A stretch of DNA of 18,127 nucleotides from CAYTLQ01 sp964438715 (GTDB taxonomy: Bacteria > Bacteroidota > Ignavibacteria > Ignavibacteriales > Ignavibacteriaceae). Every line of letters begins with the position of its first letter. Within the stretch, counting starts at the first letter, position 1. The stretch is taken from assembly GCA_964438715.1 (NCBI GenBank), contig CAYTLQ010000203.1, positions 1-18,127 on the forward strand, given 5' to 3'. The position numbers and the translations under genes were made by a program. Below the pieces are notes generated by a model. The model was not told the DNA's origin. It saw only the letters and a list, made by a program, of their open reading frames with translations, and made no database searches. Positions 15,964-18,127 of this stretch are shown in pieces.

Positions 15964-17961
15964 TTACTCCTCGAGAAGCCAGCCTTCTGCTTGTTGAGGA
16001 GTGATTTCAGATAAAAATCGGGAAGGTTTTGAATATGTTGTGCCGGCTTCTCTGTCATAAATATTCATAGGATAACTAACAAACAAGTTTTGTTTTGCGC
16101 GGGTGGCGGCAACATACATGAGTCTGCGCTCCTCTTCTAAAGTTTCTATTTTATCCATCGATCGTGAACTGGGAAAGAATCCATCAAGTGCGTGAATAAT
16201 AAATACAGAATGCCATTCTAATCCTTTTGCAGAGTGTATGGTAGATAATGTAAGAAATTCATCATTTTTATCCTCTTCACCAAGTTCAACCACGCTGTCA
16301 ATCGGGGGCTCTATGGCCATATCGGCAAGCAGTGAGTCCATTGATTCATAATTGTGTGAGATATTTAGAAAAATATCAATATCTTTCTTCCTTTTATTCC
16401 AGTCGTCATATTTTTCTTTAAAAATCGGCATGTAATACTCAACTACCATTTCAGCTTTTTCGGTCGGAGGGAGTGATCTTGTGCAAAGAAGAAAAATTAG
16501 TTTGAACAAAGGGAATAATTTCTCCGAGATTTTGCCCGACTCATATCGTTCGGGGTCAGTATCAATTTTTATTTTTCCTGTTTCTATTAAATCAAGAACT
16601 TTCTCCGCTGTTTTTGGCCCTATACCTTCGTGAAGCAGTAATATGCGATACCATGAGACTAAGTCTTTTGGATTAATTGAAACACGCAAAAATGCAAGAA
16701 TATCTTTAATATGTGCTGTTTCAACGAACTTTATTCCTCCAAACTTAACGAAGGGAATATTGGCCTTAGCAAGTTCTATTTCTAAATCAAACGAAAAAAA
16801 TGATGAGCGAAATAAAACAGCAATCTCCTTCAATGGTACACCGGCCTCCCGCAAATCAAGTACTTTTTCTACAATGAATTTTGACTGAAGATTATCATTG
16901 AGAGCAGCTAAAATCATTGGGAGTTCGCCGGAATTTCTGCGCGTATAAAGTACTTTATCATACTTATCAATTGCACCTTCATAGATTTTATTGGCAAAAT
17001 TGAGAATTTCCGGAGTACTTCTGTAATTTTCTTCCAAAAGAATAATTTTCGTTCCCGGAAAATCTTTTGGAAAATCCATTATGTTTTGAAAACTCGCACC
17101 GCGAAATGAATATATTGACTGAGCATCATCACCAACTACCATAATATTTTTATGCAGTTGTGTAAATCCGTGAATGACCTGAGCCTGCAGATAATTCGTA
17201 TCCTGATACTCATCTACCATAATGAAATTAATACTGTGCAAAAGTGATTTTGCAGAGGGGGAGAGTTGCATCAAAAAATTATGCAGGCGAACTAGTAAAT
17301 CATCATAATCGAAGAGATTATTCTTTTCCTTATAAGTTCTGAACATTCTTTCCAATTTCAGAATATCATCAAGTTCGTTAGAGAAGTGAGGATAATCTTC
17401 TTCGATGATTTTTTCAACCGGTTTACCGGTATTCGTACTTAAACTAAATATCCGGATAAGTGTTTGTTTCTGAGGAAACCGCCTGCCTTTTGGAACGAGA
17501 CCAGACTGATTTCGTAGAAGATTTATTACATCCTCGCTGTCAGACTGATCAAGAATCGTGAAATTCGGATCAAAGCCAACCGCTTTGGAATATTTCCGCA
17601 ATGTTAGATTTGCAAAGGAGTGAAAAGTACCGCCAAGTACTTTTGAACATCTGTTATCAAGAAGAAGCGCCGCCCTATTGAGCATTTCTTTTGCAGACTT
17701 CCGTGTAAATGTGAGCAAAAGAATTGATTGCGGATCATAACCGGATTCAACAAGTCGGGCGAGACGATAAACAAGTGTACGAGTTTTTCCAGAACCTGCG
17801 CCTGCGATAATAAGATGAGGTCCTTCCAAAGCAGATACAGCCTCAAACTGTGCGGCATTTAATTCACTTTTATAATCTATAGTGAATTTTGACTCATCAA
17901 CCTTCGGTGCCTCTGTTGGGGGAGATGAAGCAAAACGCTTAAGTTGAAACTTTTTTTCCAT
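15964..17961 (-). CDS. UvrD/PcrA/Rep-family ATP-dependent DNA helicase (SF1A)
   Basis: This is a cytoplasmic 3'-5' DNA helicase of 665 aa, probably acting in repair or in clearing replication obstacles. All SF1A motifs are present: Q motif (LNAAQFEAV, Q38), Walker A AGAGSGKT (53-60, K59), motif Ia TFTRKSAKEM (84-93), motif II VDEYQDT (249-255), motif III VVGDDAQSIYSFRGA (275-289), motif IV ENYRSTPEIL (311-320), motif V TLSTIHSAKGLEW (571-583) and motif VI EERRLMYVAATRAK (610-623). It is somewhat shorter than typical PcrA/UvrD, lacks the long C-terminal extension, and carries about 30 extra residues before the Q motif. The ATG follows the stop of the upstream - strand frame by two bases, and that frame's last codons supply the GGTAGGA that could act as ribosome site, so the two are probably translationally coupled. 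It converges on the secretion-related genes. The family is certain; UvrD, PcrA or Rep cannot be told apart here. Confidence 0.96.
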   Translation of the reverse strand: MEKKFQLKRFASSPPTEAPKVDESKFTIDYKSELNAAQFEAVSALEGPHLIIAGAGSGKTRTLVYRLARLVESGYDPQSILLLTFTRKSAKEMLNRAALLLDNRCSKVLGGTFHSFANLTLRKYSKAVGFDPNFTILDQSDSEDVINLLRNQSGLVPKGRRFPQKQTLIRIFSLSTNTGKPVEKIIEEDYPHFSNELDDILKLERMFRTYKEKNNLFDYDDLLVRLHNFLMQLSPSAKSLLHSINFIMVDEYQDTNYLQAQVIHGFTQLHKNIMVVGDDAQSIYSFRGASFQNIMDFPKDFPGTKIILLEENYRSTPEILNFANKIYEGAIDKYDKVLYTRRNSGELPMILAALNDNLQSKFIVEKVLDLREAGVPLKEIAVLFRSSFFSFDLEIELAKANIPFVKFGGIKFVETAHIKDILAFLRVSINPKDLVSWYRILLLHEGIGPKTAEKVLDLIETGKIKIDTDPERYESGKISEKLFPLFKLIFLLCTRSLPPTEKAEMVVEYYMPIFKEKYDDWNKRKKDIDIFLNISHNYESMDSLLADMAIEPPIDSVVELGEEDKNDEFLTLSTIHSAKGLEWHSVFIIHALDGFFPSSRSMDKIETLEEERRLMYVAATRAKQNLFVSYPMNIYDREAGTTYSKPSRFLSEITPQQAEGWLLEE

Positions 17962-17963
17962 TC

Positions 17964-18125
17964 CTACCGGCGTAGCGCTTTGGGCTTACCCAAAATTTCT
18001 GATAACAGCAGTGCATCCTGTATGGAATTTCTTGAAACGAGCAGTTTTCTGAATCGTATTGCCTTCACATTTTCTTTTTGTAGGGAGATATGGGGAATCA
18101 CAGCAGGTTCAACTACCGGTGCAGG
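17964..18125 (-). CDS. C-terminal end of an unrecognised protein (partial at right edge)
   Basis: On the - strand one frame stays open from the window edge to a TAG at 17966-17964, giving 53 residues. The other two - strand frames stop within the first 20 bases of the edge. The peptide begins Pro-rich (PAPVVEP) and ends basic (LLLSEILGKPKALRR), with IRFRKLLVSRNSIQDA between, which looks like real protein rather than a shadow. The stop is two bases from the helicase ATG, as in an operon. I do not recognise the family; the SEILGKPKALR ending feels familiar from small conserved hypothetical proteins of this phylum, but I cannot name it. Confidence 0.6.
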   Translation of the reverse strand, partial: PAPVVEPAVIPHISLQKENVKAIRFRKLLVSRNSIQDALLLSEILGKPKALRR

Positions 18126-18127
18126 AA

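Noticed and set aside
1..18127. Search for CRISPR arrays, tRNA/rRNA genes, transposases and attachment sites
   Set aside because: No regularly spaced repeats, no tRNA-like cloverleaf sequence, no rRNA and no transposase or integrase motif were seen.

Overview
The window reads as an AT-rich bacterial chromosome from the Bacteroidota/Chlorobi/Ignavibacteria (FCB) side of the tree. The strongest clue is that two very large secreted proteins end in type IX secretion system (T9SS)-style C-terminal modules with the NYPNPF motif. The wording of the second one (NYPNPFNPSTII...) is what I associate with Ignavibacteria-like lineages. That placement is inference; no rRNA or tRNA is present to confirm it.

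Left part (1-3695, + strand): three surface-glycan genes. They are a DegT-family sugar aminotransferase (5' end outside the window), a small membrane phosphoglycosyl transferase that starts on the base after the aminotransferase stop, and a long membrane-bound nucleotide-sugar 4,6-dehydratase. Dehydratase, aminotransferase and transferase are the enzymes that turn UDP-GlcNAc into an aminated deoxysugar and load it onto undecaprenyl phosphate, as PglF, PglE and PglC do in Campylobacter.

Middle part (3845-15473, + strand): three exported proteins. First is a Wzi-like outer-membrane beta-barrel. Next is a 1915-residue C25 (gingipain/PorU-like) cysteine peptidase with CARDB, Ig-like, propeller-like and T9SS C-terminal domains. 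Last is a 1313-residue surface protein with a duplicated propeller-like domain, two jelly-roll-like domains, an ASH-like domain and a T9SS sorting domain. A strong intrinsic terminator follows at about 15502-15527. In characterised T9SS organisms a C25-family sortase (PorU) joins cargo to an anionic lipopolysaccharide. Lipid-linked glycan genes beside a C25 peptidase and a T9SS cargo protein therefore suggest a surface glycan plus protein-anchoring neighbourhood, but the link is contextual.

Right part: about 435 bases with no recognisable gene, then on the - strand a UvrD/PcrA-type DNA helicase (15964-17961). It lies two bases downstream of the end of another reading frame that runs off the right edge. 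These housekeeping genes converge on the secretion cluster and look unrelated to it.
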